From the IMG/VR virus record IMGVR_UViG_3300042544_001590, positions 1 to 64,000 of that record: a stretch of DNA of 64,000 bases. One strand, written 5' to 3'. Source of the DNA: a virus. Position 1 is the stretch's first letter, and the number at the start of each line of letters is the position of its first letter. Below the pieces are notes generated by a model, which searched no databases, was not told the DNA's origin, and worked only from the letters and a program-made list of their open reading frames with translations. The position numbers were made by a program, and so were the translations under genes. This document shows, piece after piece, positions 8,526 to 16,895 of this stretch.

Positions 8526-8925
8526 AAGAATTATAATTTTAAGAGGAACCCAAAATTCTGGTAAAAGCACAGTTGCGAAGCTGTTTGGAGAAAATTCAAT
8601 AATCTGCTGTGCTGATGATTACTTCACAGACAATTGGGGTAATTATAATTTTGATCCCAATCTTCTGGGAGTTGCACATAGAATCTGTCGGGAAAAATTC
8701 GTGGATGCTTTAGATGATCCTGATATTGATACCATCGTGGTAGCCAATACAAATGCGACACAGAAGGACTTTCAATTTTATATTGACTCTGCGGAACAAC
8801 ATGGTAATATGGTGTTCTCACTGGTGGTAGAACGCCGACACGATAACCACAACAATCATAACGTGCCACAAGAGGCGATTGATCGTTGTGAACAGAATAT
8901 CAGAAACACATTAAAATTAAAATAA
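8518..8925 (+). CDS. PNK-like P-loop kinase / AAA_33-type ATPase
   Basis: 135 residues. Walker A GTQNSGKST near residues 10-18, then ADDYFTDNWGNYNFDPNLLG, AHRICREKFVDAL, VVANTN and VERRHDN...HNVP. This order matches the P-loop family that includes the N4BP2/polynucleotide-kinase-like proteins. Such enzymes phosphorylate 5'-OH nucleic-acid ends. With two RNA ligases and several phosphoesterases in this window, a role in RNA end healing is reasonable but inferred. An in-frame ATG 27 bp upstream is less likely to be the start because it lies deep inside the upstream gene. Confidence 0.75.
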   Translation: MNKRIIILRGTQNSGKSTVAKLFGENSIICCADDYFTDNWGNYNFDPNLLGVAHRICREKFVDALDDPDIDTIVVANTNATQKDFQFYIDSAEQHGNMVFSLVVERRHDNHNNHNVPQEAIDRCEQNIRNTLKLK

Positions 8926-8926
8926 T

Positions 8927-9598
8927 ATGACAGGAGAAGAATGGGACAAAGACTTTAAGCAATCCTCAAAATTCATACAAGACTTGTCAATGGATTTTTC
9001 TTGGGTTGAGTGGGGAGAAGGCTCAATGAGCATATCACACGTTCCCAAGGGATGGGAGAAGATCATTCGCAATCTCTTTGGAGCGATCAACCAGTATTCC
9101 AAAACGAAAATTTATTATCTGGAAGATACTCCAATGAAGCGTTTCAAATTCTGGTGGAATGGTAAGATTTGGGATGTGTCGAAATTCGTTAGCAAGGTTC
9201 TGAAACCAACCCAAAGACTTTATCCAAGTGATAAACCACAAATGATTTTTCCTGAGATGCAGAAAAAGATTGAAGCTACCTCTTGGTGGAAATGGGAAAA
9301 TCGACTTCGAAAGTTGCTTGGTAAAATGCGATTCGATTTCACGAAATATGAGAGAACCCGATACCCCAATCCAGTCACTATAGAACAGGTGAAATCAAAA
9401 TTTGCGAATTTACGCTGTTATGTTAGTGGTGGGGATGATATTATCAGAGGTATGATCCGTTTGGCAGAATATCAAGCATCCCAAACCTGTGAAGTGACGG
9501 GCAATGCTGGTGTGTTCTGTGTCAATGAGCGGGGGTGGTATCGAACTCTTTCCAAGGCAAAAGCCAAGGAATTGAGATTCCAGCCTGTTAAAAACTAG
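8927..9598 (+). CDS. Hypothetical protein
   Basis: 223 residues, Trp- and Lys-rich, no recognised family. It starts 1 bp after the kinase stop. The C-terminal VKN and stop come from the motif at ~9590. Confidence 0.7.
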   Translation: MTGEEWDKDFKQSSKFIQDLSMDFSWVEWGEGSMSISHVPKGWEKIIRNLFGAINQYSKTKIYYLEDTPMKRFKFWWNGKIWDVSKFVSKVLKPTQRLYPSDKPQMIFPEMQKKIEATSWWKWENRLRKLLGKMRFDFTKYERTRYPNPVTIEQVKSKFANLRCYVSGGDDIIRGMIRLAEYQASQTCEVTGNAGVFCVNERGWYRTLSKAKAKELRFQPVKN

Positions 9599-9612
9599 GA
9601 TACAATAAGGGC

Positions 9613-9855
9613 ATGAAATTATATAAAGTTGAGATGACGTTTGAAACAGTGGTATTGGCTGAAAGTAGCCAAGCTGCTGAAAGAGAAGCCCGTTACAACA
9701 TTGGGGAAGAAGACCCGATTGAGTGTTATATATTCGGTATCAGAGCATTGGGTGATCTACCCGATCAATGGGATGGGGATTGCATACCGTGGGGTGGTGG
9801 ACATAATGTGAAACAACATACAATTAAACAAATTTTGGAAAATGACGAATCTTAA
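9613..9855 (+). CDS. Small hypothetical protein
   Basis: 80 residues, acidic. The pattern MKLYKVEMTFETVVLAESS, then QAAEREARYNIGEE, resembles small phage proteins with one beta strand-helix unit. Motif with TACAAT and 6-nt spacer. It overlaps the following phosphoesterase by 14 bp. Confidence 0.7.
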   Translation: MKLYKVEMTFETVVLAESSQAAEREARYNIGEEDPIECYIFGIRALGDLPDQWDGDCIPWGGGHNVKQHTIKQILENDES

Positions 9856-10522
9856 TTTACCCGTGCTATTGGTCGGGGATACACATGGAGATTGGGATGC
9901 ACTCTTCCGCAAGCTGGAATACCTACAAATAGAAGATTGCGTTCTCCTTCATGTGGGCGATATCGGTATTGGATTTAAATCTCCTGATAAACAACATCGG
10001 GAGATCGAGCTTCTAAACAACCGTTTCAAGAAGCGTAATATTCAATTCAAAGGGTGTAGGGGTAATCATGATGACCCCAAATACTTCCTTGGTAGTGTCA
10101 TCCATTCCAATTTTGAATTGATTCGTGATTACTCTTATCAGAAGTTCAATGGGGAGCGTTTCCTATTCGTCGGGGGTGCCGTGAGTATTGATCGTCGTAT
10201 GCGAGTCCCCAACATGTCATGGTGGGAGGATGAAGCGTTTGTATTGAAGCCAGAACTTGTGGATAAGGTAGATGTGTTGATAACACACTCAGCACCTCAA
10301 TGGATTGGGGATTTTCAAAAATCTGGGATCGCCGGATGGTGTGAGAAAGACCCTACGCTTTGGGAGGAATGTGTGAAGGAACGGGAAGATATTGCCAAGC
10401 TGATTGAACTTTGCGGGTGTAAGAAGCATCTCTGTGGGCATTTTCACCAGTCACATTTCGCTTCCCATAATGGGTGTGATAGTCGCATTTTGGATATTTT
10501 AGAAATAGTGGAACACCGATAA
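9842..10522 (+). CDS. Calcineurin-like metallophosphoesterase
   Basis: 226 residues with the complete signature in order: GDTHGDW (~12), HVGDIGIGF, CRGNHDDP, ITHSAP and CGHFHQS. This predicts a dinuclear-metal phosphatase of the PP/ApaH-like group. The substrate cannot be told. The stop TAA is the first base triplet of the next motif. Confidence 0.85.
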   Translation: MTNLNLPVLLVGDTHGDWDALFRKLEYLQIEDCVLLHVGDIGIGFKSPDKQHREIELLNNRFKKRNIQFKGCRGNHDDPKYFLGSVIHSNFELIRDYSYQKFNGERFLFVGGAVSIDRRMRVPNMSWWEDEAFVLKPELVDKVDVLITHSAPQWIGDFQKSGIAGWCEKDPTLWEECVKEREDIAKLIELCGCKKHLCGHFHQSHFASHNGCDSRILDILEIVEHR

Positions 10523-10543
10523 AAACTAGAATACAATACGGAC

Positions 10544-10756
10544 ATGAAACACAAAATTGACGAAGAGATCGTCTTCAAAACCTACGATGATAATGCGCTG
10601 ATTCACTTTGAAGTCACGCTCTGTAAATTCCCATCCGAAAGAATCGGTTGTATGATCCATGGATTGCCTGATCACGGGGAGATCAAGGATTTGGAGACGC
10701 TAGAACGAATCATTGGATGTCTGCAAGCTGCTAAAAAGAAATGGAAAACATTATGA
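10544..10756 (+). CDS. Small hypothetical protein
   Basis: 70 residues, unrecognised. Motif (TACAAT, spacer ACGGAC) precedes the ATG. The stop overlaps the next gene's ATG (ATGA). Confidence 0.65.
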   Translation: MKHKIDEEIVFKTYDDNALIHFEVTLCKFPSERIGCMIHGLPDHGEIKDLETLERIIGCLQAAKKKWKTL

Positions 10757-11010
10757 CCAATCTTCAATACATCAAAAAGCCATCCAAAAGACGGCAAGCT
10801 GAAGACGCTATCCTAGCTGAGAATGCTTTTAAAGATAACAAATGTGGGGAATATGATCCGAAGATCAACCCCCACGAAGAAGGTATTCGTCACGATAGGT
10901 TTAAGCGATATTACGAAGGAATCCATCGCAAACACGTTGAATATGAGCCGATCTTTCGAGACTTGTGTGAGGTCTATGGATTTGATCCTGAAAAACATTA
11001 TGCATATTGA
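10753..11010 (+). CDS. Small basic hypothetical protein
   Basis: 85 residues from the ATG that overlaps the upstream TGA. An earlier ATG at 10741 would add four residues. Rich in Lys/Arg/His/Tyr (KKPSKRRQAEDAILAENAFK, RHDRFKRYYEGIHRKH), suggesting nucleic-acid or protein binding. Function unknown. Confidence 0.65.
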   Translation: MTNLQYIKKPSKRRQAEDAILAENAFKDNKCGEYDPKINPHEEGIRHDRFKRYYEGIHRKHVEYEPIFRDLCEVYGFDPEKHYAY

Positions 11011-11239
11011 AAGTTATAAAAACAAACTCATCAAGCATATTGATGACGCAGGAGATTTCGTCGTCAGCGATGATGGATACATTTATTTCTTTCCCGAGAA
11101 ATCAAATGGATACTTATCGGCTCATCAATTGCGGTTTATTGCGGATGAGTTGGACAAGCGCAACAAGCCTTGGGATGATAGCATTACGGAATACTTTAAT
11201 GAAAATGAAAACACTACTAATTCTACTATTGACAATTAA
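11000..11239 (+). CDS. Small hypothetical protein
   Basis: 79 residues (MHIESYKNKLIKHIDDAG...). The ATG lies 10 bp inside the end of the previous gene. A protein-like segment DDGYIYFFPEKSNGYLSAHQ, followed by LRFIADELDKR, supports coding. The next gene begins within its last 41 bp in another frame. Confidence 0.6.
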   Translation: MHIESYKNKLIKHIDDAGDFVVSDDGYIYFFPEKSNGYLSAHQLRFIADELDKRNKPWDDSITEYFNENENTTNSTIDN

Positions 11240-11573
11240 CCTTGGACTCTCCCAAGAATACGGAATCGCATCCCATTACTCAGTCAGAACAAATGGGGGG
11301 ACGCACACGGCAAGCGGAATTCCCCTGAGAGATGACGCATACACATTTGCCCATAAAACGCTACCGTTTGGTACGATTGCCAAAATCACCAATCTATCCA
11401 ATGGTAAGAGTGTGATGGTTCGATGTATAAATCGCGGGCCATTTATCAGGGGGCGTATCGTTGACCTTTCCCAAGCTGCTGCCTCCAAGTTGGGATTCCT
11501 GAAAAACGGGATTGTCAAGGTGCGGGTTGATGTGGTCAAGAGGGGAGACGGGAAGACCTATTTTAAAAACTAG
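11199..11573 (+). CDS. RlpA-like double-psi beta-barrel protein, secreted
   Basis: 124 residues. It begins with a short signal peptide (KMKTLLILLLTINLGLS, likely cleaved near SQ). The RlpA/expansin-like DPBB follows: GIASHYS..., TASGIPL, AFAHKTLPFGT-type block (YTFAHKTLPFGTIAKITN), VRCINRGPF, GRIVDLSQAAASKLGF and KVRVDVV. RlpA proteins are lytic transglycosylases or peptidoglycan-binding envelope proteins; here it could act on host cell wall. A second ATG at 11205 is also possible. The C-terminal FKN and stop are contributed by the motif. Confidence 0.8.
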   Translation: MKMKTLLILLLTINLGLSQEYGIASHYSVRTNGGTHTASGIPLRDDAYTFAHKTLPFGTIAKITNLSNGKSVMVRCINRGPFIRGRIVDLSQAAASKLGFLKNGIVKVRVDVVKRGDGKTYFKN

Positions 11574-11587
11574 GTTACAATACGGAT

Positions 11588-12058
11588 ATGAAGCAACCTA
11601 GAAAATTAACGCCCCCAAAAAAGGACGAACGACAATCCATTTACGTGGAAACTAAAAGCACTTGTACCCACGATTATCATGATGGTAAACGATTTGGTGA
11701 TTGGGAAAAGACGTATTCCAATAAAGTTGAGAAAATTTCCAGAAATAAGGATTTGTTGAATAAATGGAATTTTGAAGAATATAAGGTGCCGGATGAAACT
11801 TATGCTGCGTCCACACTGTATTTGGTTGTGGTGACTTATAGCTCTGGTGATTCCTTCGGGAGAAGCGAGGGAAACACATCCGTTGCGTATATCACAGAGA
11901 ATTCTGGGGAAGCCTTGGAAATTAGGGATATGATTAATGTTGGAAAAAAACCTTCCAAGGACGATCAAAAATATCAACATGGGGGATATGCACCATGGGA
12001 CGGACATTTTGAGAGAGTTAGCGATGTTGATATTGTGTTCCTTCCAGTGATGGGTTAA
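11588..12058 (+). CDS. Hypothetical protein
   Basis: 156 residues, charged, unrecognised. The segment LYLVVVTYSSGDSFGRSEG is a likely beta hairpin. Motif with TACAAT and 6-nt spacer. Confidence 0.7.
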   Translation: MKQPRKLTPPKKDERQSIYVETKSTCTHDYHDGKRFGDWEKTYSNKVEKISRNKDLLNKWNFEEYKVPDETYAASTLYLVVVTYSSGDSFGRSEGNTSVAYITENSGEALEIRDMINVGKKPSKDDQKYQHGGYAPWDGHFERVSDVDIVFLPVMG

Positions 12059-12079
12059 AAACTAGAATACAATACGGAT

Positions 12080-12673
12080 ATGAATCAACCAATAGATAAA
12101 ACAGGTGTTCACCGAACCCATTGCTGCTCAAGACATGGGTGTAAGTATGGGGAAGATAATTGTCCAGTAGTTACGGGTGAAGTTATTCAGGAATACCCTT
12201 GCGAGTATTGTGAGGAAGACCCCGCTCCAATATATCAAGTCCACTATATTCAAACTTATTTGTATTACGATAATGATAATTATCTATGTAGTAGTGATGA
12301 TGGTTCATTGGAAGAATATCTTTGTGCTGATTCCATCGAGGAGCTTTATGAGAAGATGGCAAAATGTTTGGTGGATTGGAAGATCACTGGAGAAGAAAGA
12401 TGTAAAAATGACAGTTTTGGGCTTTACGCAAAGGATACTTTTGATGTGGAATTTTCCCCCATTTATATCTATGTTGATGAATACTCCTCAGAGAAATTAA
12501 AAGCCACTAAGACCTATCAGGAAATTGGAGTTGCGCGAGACATCGCCAAGAAAAAACGCGAGGAGAAAGAAAAAGCTGATGCTCTTCGTAGGGCTGAAAA
12601 TGCAAGAATCCTAAAAGAAAAGGAAGAGAAAGCAATTTACAATAGACTCAAAAAGAAATACGAAAAATCATGA
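12080..12673 (+). CDS. Cysteine-rich N-terminus, coiled-coil C-terminus hypothetical protein
   Basis: 197 residues. The N-terminal 50 residues carry a His/Cys cluster (HRTHCCSRHGCKYGEDNCPV ... CEYCEED), a likely zinc-binding site. The last ~45 residues are a Lys/Glu-rich helix (AKKKREEKEKADALRRAENA). The motif with a 6-nt spacer precedes it. The end overlaps the next ATG. Confidence 0.7.
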   Translation: MNQPIDKTGVHRTHCCSRHGCKYGEDNCPVVTGEVIQEYPCEYCEEDPAPIYQVHYIQTYLYYDNDNYLCSSDDGSLEEYLCADSIEELYEKMAKCLVDWKITGEERCKNDSFGLYAKDTFDVEFSPIYIYVDEYSSEKLKATKTYQEIGVARDIAKKKREEKEKADALRRAENARILKEKEEKAIYNRLKKKYEKS

Positions 12674-12858
12674 ACGAACCGATCAAATACGAAAATTTGG
12701 GTGCTGAAATCTTGGCATTGCTTCGATCCAAAGCTGATGCAAAATGGGAATACTATAATCCTCACTTCTTAGTAGCAATTGCCGAAACAATTCAAGATTA
12801 TTATCAATTGGAAGACGAGGTTGTATGGGATTGGATTCAGGATATGGCGGGAGCATAA
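12670..12858 (+). CDS. Small hypothetical protein
   Basis: 62 residues, acidic, helical (GAEILALLRSKADAKWEYYN). The start overlaps the upstream stop (ATGA). No motif, consistent with an operon-internal gene. Confidence 0.6.
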   Translation: MNEPIKYENLGAEILALLRSKADAKWEYYNPHFLVAIAETIQDYYQLEDEVVWDWIQDMAGA

Positions 12859-12862
12859 AATT

Positions 12863-13237
12863 ATGATTAAATTAACAAAAATAGATATTAATCCCAACAG
12901 TGAAGTGATTCAAGCTTCCAATGTTGAGGAATACCGCATTGACCAAGAGCGTGGCACATGGGGTCAATTCTTTGAAGGAAAATCTCCTCCCGTGGACTAT
13001 TGGATCGTGGGAGAGCTTATTGGAGAAATCCAAGTTGGGAAGGCTATTCTCATTGACCGTTGGAATCGCAATGGGGTGGTGATTCGGGGAACCATGCATA
13101 CATCTGAAGTGAAGAAGCTTGAGGAGAACGATGGAGTAACCTATATCACAACCGCAAACAGTCTGTATAAGATGGAGCAAGTGGATGATGAGGATATTTT
13201 GAATTATGAACGAGAAATGCTTCAACTGCAATCGTGA
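12863..13237 (+). CDS. Hypothetical protein
   Basis: 124 residues. The middle (VGELIGEIQVGKAILIDRWN, RNGVVIRGTMHTSEVKKLEE) looks like a small beta-barrel. Start chosen at the ATG 4 bp after the previous stop. A longer in-frame opening overlaps the preceding gene and is less likely. Confidence 0.65.
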   Translation: MIKLTKIDINPNSEVIQASNVEEYRIDQERGTWGQFFEGKSPPVDYWIVGELIGEIQVGKAILIDRWNRNGVVIRGTMHTSEVKKLEENDGVTYITTANSLYKMEQVDDEDILNYEREMLQLQS

Positions 13238-13424
13238 TGCCGTATGGTCTTACATGCCGGGAGCGGAATATGCTTGTGATGAATGCGTTCCCCGTGGATG
13301 CTCATGTAATTTTGAGCCAAAGGATGGGGATTGGGAAAATGAAGACCCTACAAATTGGGAAGAACGTGTGGGGGAAGATGGGAGAAAATACCCATGCTGC
13401 GAATGGATGACTTTCGAAAAATGA
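13206..13424 (+). CDS. Small zinc-finger-like protein
   Basis: 72 residues with CFNCN (CxxC) followed by ACDEC and a further Cys cluster (GCSCN, PCCEW), a plausible zinc-binding protein. It overlaps the preceding gene by 32 bp and the next ATG by 4 bp. Confidence 0.6.
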   Translation: MNEKCFNCNRDAVWSYMPGAEYACDECVPRGCSCNFEPKDGDWENEDPTNWEERVGEDGRKYPCCEWMTFEK

Positions 13425-13939
13425 AAAAGAAATTAATCAATAACGAACAGGAATATAGAGAATTTGTATTCCTACTTCTCAATCATCATGATATTGATAT
13501 TTGGGAAGGTTGTGATATGGATCGACTTAACAGGGCGTTTGACATGTTTGACTCGCAACCCACGGGAAAGATGAGCGAAGAGCAATCAGAATTGTTGAGA
13601 TATTATTTTGAGTGTAAGGACAATCCCAAGCTAAATGAATTAACAGAACTCAAGGAATCCCTTGAATATATTGAAACGTATTATCTTGAGCAGTGTTTCG
13701 GCGTTGTCATCAAACATGACTGTTGGGATACTGATGAAGATGGTAATGATGTTGATGAAGATGGGAATATTATACCCGATGACTCATCCACTCCAGAAGC
13801 TCTAGTATTTGAAGATTGGGTGGGGGGATTAACATATCCATTTCTGATTGTTTATTGGTTCGCCAGCGGTTTTGATAGACTTGGAAAAAATTCAATCTGC
13901 GTTTTAGATTTTGTCGAGTTGAAAGATTTTAAAAACTAG
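13421..13939 (+). CDS. Acidic hypothetical protein
   Basis: 172 residues, strongly acidic, with a Asp-rich stretch (DTDEDGNDVDEDGNIIPDDS) that might bind Ca2+. The start ATG overlaps the upstream TGA. Ends FKN with the TAG of the motif. Confidence 0.65.
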   Translation: MKKKLINNEQEYREFVFLLLNHHDIDIWEGCDMDRLNRAFDMFDSQPTGKMSEEQSELLRYYFECKDNPKLNELTELKESLEYIETYYLEQCFGVVIKHDCWDTDEDGNDVDEDGNIIPDDSSTPEALVFEDWVGGLTYPFLIVYWFASGFDRLGKNSICVLDFVELKDFKN

Positions 13940-13953
13940 GTTACAATAACCCC

Positions 13954-14622
13954 ATGCACAAATTTATCAAAACAGACGATTGGCAATACATTTTTGACAA
14001 TTATGAATCGGTATATCTCGATGGGTTGAAAGGGAGATTCCTGATCCGTAGTTGGAGAATCGATGAGAACAGTCTTCATGATGGTTTGAATGACATGGCA
14101 AGAGCCTACCAAACCGCTCAACGCCAAGACAGGGAATGGGATGAGAGGGTGTGGTTTCCGTTTCTGGATGAGATCAAGGCAAGGGCTGTTGATAACAAGG
14201 TGATTCTCCATGCCAAACCCACCCATGAATATGGGGGAAAACAAGATCAATGGTGGGAATATGAATATTCAAACACCAGCCCTCGTTATGGGTGGGGTTA
14301 CTCCTTCAATTGGGTTGGAGAACCCGAAGAAAAGATTAATCACGATTTGGGACAAAAGCTTTATGAATTGGATCGCTATCAAAGGAAATTCGGAAATCGT
14401 GTGTTCATGCTTCAAAAGCTGCTTGAGAATTATCTGTTGAAATATGTCTATCGTATCTATAATTACGAATGGCTTGACAAGAACCAATTCTCCGGTAAGA
14501 TTGTGAAAATCACCTTGCGGGGGGATGAATATTGGTATCGTATTACCACAAACAGAAAAGGTGTGCCTGTGTGGGATAACTTTATCTGGCAATCAAATCA
14601 AACGGAGGAAATTAATCTATGA
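13954..14622 (+). CDS. Hypothetical protein
   Basis: 222 residues, aromatic-rich, unrecognised. Motif (TACAAT, spacer AACCCC). The stop overlaps the next ATG, which has its own strong Shine-Dalgarno (GGAGG, about 8 nt upstream). Confidence 0.7.
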   Translation: MHKFIKTDDWQYIFDNYESVYLDGLKGRFLIRSWRIDENSLHDGLNDMARAYQTAQRQDREWDERVWFPFLDEIKARAVDNKVILHAKPTHEYGGKQDQWWEYEYSNTSPRYGWGYSFNWVGEPEEKINHDLGQKLYELDRYQRKFGNRVFMLQKLLENYLLKYVYRIYNYEWLDKNQFSGKIVKITLRGDEYWYRITTNRKGVPVWDNFIWQSNQTEEINL

Positions 14623-15311
14623 ATTACAAAATATTAATGGATGAAGACGAATTGGATCGTTTTATTGAATGGTTGCCCGATTTGGAAGAACATGAGACAA
14701 TATACAATGCGTTGTTCACAAGGAAGAAGTATAGTGTCTTATCAACGCATCCTTGGATCAAGGCTGATAAAAACCATATTCGTAGATTTACTTCCAATAA
14801 GGAACGACTAAAGGATAAAATCAAGCAACTTGAATGTCCTTTGGGGTCATATGTGGTAAAAGGTAAAGGTGGTGAAGGGTTTGTAGTGCCTCAAGAAAGT
14901 TTGGTATTATACTGTAGCCCCAATGCCCGTGATCTATGGAAAGCCACCATCCAAGGCGCAATTGACCTTATGAAAGTGGTGCAATGCCAAGGCAAGAACA
15001 GCAATCCCCATCAGGAGATTCTATCCACCATCCAAAGGACTGCTTCCAAGAAAAGGATTGTCACGTTCGATGTGGATGAGAAGAATCAGAACGTTCTGGA
15101 TCGCTTCACCGATGTTTGCGGCAAAGCTGTGGACGTTGTGGAGACGCGAGGTGGTTATCACTTCCTAGTCCATCCCAAGGAGATGCCCAAGAACACCAAA
15201 TGGCACCAGACGCTATCGGAGGTAAGTGATGTCACAGGTGACGCTTTACTTCCAATTCCCGGAACTTTTCAGGGAAATTTTTGCCCTCGAATGATTATTA
15301 ATAACCATTAA
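14619..15311 (+). CDS. Putative primase/polymerase-fold (AEP-like) protein, possibly truncated
   Basis: 230 residues. The block KKRIVTFDVDEKN (DxD-like) followed by DVVETRGGYHFLVHPKE (sxH-like) resembles motifs I and II of archaeo-eukaryotic primase folds, but this is weak. The last residues (GTFQGNFCPRMIINNH) look unlike the rest. They are followed by a GIY-YIG endonuclease, so the original 3' end may have been displaced. Preceded by a clear GGAGG ribosome-binding site. Confidence 0.5.
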   Translation: MNYKILMDEDELDRFIEWLPDLEEHETIYNALFTRKKYSVLSTHPWIKADKNHIRRFTSNKERLKDKIKQLECPLGSYVVKGKGGEGFVVPQESLVLYCSPNARDLWKATIQGAIDLMKVVQCQGKNSNPHQEILSTIQRTASKKRIVTFDVDEKNQNVLDRFTDVCGKAVDVVETRGGYHFLVHPKEMPKNTKWHQTLSEVSDVTGDALLPIPGTFQGNFCPRMIINNH

Positions 15312-15367
15312 CCTATGTTCGGTTCTTTTTTAGGTGGATAACCCAGTTTCGAGATTAAATACTCTTA

Positions 15368-16186
15368 ATGAAGAGTATAAAATATCCCGAAAAAGCTGGA
15401 ATTTATAAATTAACCTGTAAAACGAGTGGAAAATTCTATATAGGGAAATCAATAAATATAAGAGATAGAATAAAACGACACGAAAAATCAGCCAAAGACC
15501 TTAAAAATAAATGTCGTATAGTAAAAGCTATAAGAAAATATGGGTGGGACGATTTTGAAGTTGAAATATTGGAAATTTTTGAAGATTTTAATAGAGAATT
15601 TGATGATGCAAAATTATTTTTAATAGAATCTGATTATATAACCAAGCTCAATGCAACTGATGAAAAAGTTGGGTATAATATCTTAACTTGTAATTCTGGT
15701 AAAAACGGGATGAAACATACTGATGAAACAAAGGAAAAACTTAGAAAAGCTAATTTGGGAAAAAAACACAGCGAAGAAACTAAAAAAATGATGTCTGAGA
15801 AATTTTCCGGTGAAAACCATCCGATGTGGGGTAAACATTACACTAAAGAAGCTTTGGTCAAAAAGTCTGGTGAAAATTCATGTTGGTATGGAGTAAAGGG
15901 GGAATCCCACCCTACTTATGGGCGCAAACACACACCAGAAGCTATAAAAATATTAAAAGAAAAAAGACAATTACAAGACACAACACCTTTCAAGAGAAAA
16001 ATAAAACAAATCAATTTAGAAAATGGTGAATGTGTTAAAATATGGGATAGTATTAAAGAGGCTGCTATGTTTTTTGGTGTGAATCCGACTTCCATATCTG
16101 AAGTGTGTAGTAAGAGGAAAAAAGGAAATAGTGTGACAAAAAGATGTAAGGGGTATGGTTGGGAATATTGCGATGTTAAAAACTAG
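15368..16186 (+). CDS. GIY-YIG homing endonuclease
   Basis: 272 residues. N-terminal GIY-YIG nuclease: GIYKLTCKTSGKFYIGKS, with RDRIKRHEK and the catalytic-type Glu region FLIESDYITKLNA. NUMOD3-type repeats follow (KHTDETKEKLRKANLGKKHS, GENHPMWGKHYT, GESHPTYGRKHT), then a C-terminal DNA-recognition HTH (DSIKEAAMFFGVNPTSISEV). The gene is AT-rich compared with its neighbours, consistent with mobility. There is no downstream exon, so it looks free-standing. Ends VKN plus motif TAG. Confidence 0.9.
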   Translation: MKSIKYPEKAGIYKLTCKTSGKFYIGKSINIRDRIKRHEKSAKDLKNKCRIVKAIRKYGWDDFEVEILEIFEDFNREFDDAKLFLIESDYITKLNATDEKVGYNILTCNSGKNGMKHTDETKEKLRKANLGKKHSEETKKMMSEKFSGENHPMWGKHYTKEALVKKSGENSCWYGVKGESHPTYGRKHTPEAIKILKEKRQLQDTTPFKRKIKQINLENGECVKIWDSIKEAAMFFGVNPTSISEVCSKRKKGNSVTKRCKGYGWEYCDVKN

Positions 16187-16206
16187 AATACGATAACAAC
16201 AAAATT

Positions 16207-16443
16207 ATGGAGAAATTAGTGTTAAGATATTATTGGTATATCCCGTATGAAGCTGGTGGTGAAGTAAATCATCCATTTGAATACGAATCCAAGGAACAGG
16301 CATTTGTAGATTTTATGGAGCTACGAGAAGACGCTGAATGGGATTTTGAATTTTTGGGGCAAATATTTGATGTGAATGATACTGAAGACGTTCAATTCTT
16401 TACTTTGGAAGAATGGTTTGAAAGATACAAGCTTAAAAACTAG
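16207..16443 (+). CDS. Small acidic hypothetical protein
   Basis: 78 residues, rich in Glu/Phe/Trp. The upstream motif has TACGAT with an unusually long 12-nt spacer. Ends LKN with the TAG of the next motif. Confidence 0.65.
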   Translation: MEKLVLRYYWYIPYEAGGEVNHPFEYESKEQAFVDFMELREDAEWDFEFLGQIFDVNDTEDVQFFTLEEWFERYKLKN

Positions 16444-16457
16444 ATTACACTGATTCC

Positions 16458-16895
16458 ATGAAAATTGAAATCACCACGGAGGAGAAACAGAAAATTCTCA
16501 AATTCTCCACAGACATCAGACTAAAATTTGATGATGGGGAAGTTGAACCCATTCATAATTCAAAGGAATCCAAAGATTTTGTTCGTGAATTTCTAAAGAG
16601 TCGTGGAATCGGAAAACCGAGGGTTTATGAACAGGGAATCTATGCTTTTGGTGATGTTGGGATGCACACTGACAATCTCTCCCCAAAATCTGCAATGACC
16701 ATGTGTTTATTGATTTCCGGTAGTGGTAAATTGTTCGCTTGGGATGGTAAAAAGGTAAATGAATGTCGTGTCAACAAAGGAGATGGTGTTATTTTCGATT
16801 TCAATCTCCCCCACTCATTTGAAGCTGATAAAACATGCCAAGCATTTCTAGTGGACATTCCAAAAAAATATAAGAAAAATTTACTGAATGAGTGA
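16458..16895 (+). CDS. Putative 2OG-Fe(II) oxygenase / cupin-like protein
   Basis: 145 residues. GDVGMHTDNLS (HxD) and, ~55 residues later, GVIFDFNLPHSFEA (distal His) fit the metal-binding triad of 2-oxoglutarate/Fe(II) oxygenases on a jelly-roll fold. A plain cupin is the alternative. Motif with TACACT and 6-nt spacer. The end overlaps the RNA ligase start by 8 bp. Confidence 0.55.
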   Translation: MKIEITTEEKQKILKFSTDIRLKFDDGEVEPIHNSKESKDFVREFLKSRGIGKPRVYEQGIYAFGDVGMHTDNLSPKSAMTMCLLISGSGKLFAWDGKKVNECRVNKGDGVIFDFNLPHSFEADKTCQAFLVDIPKKYKKNLLNE

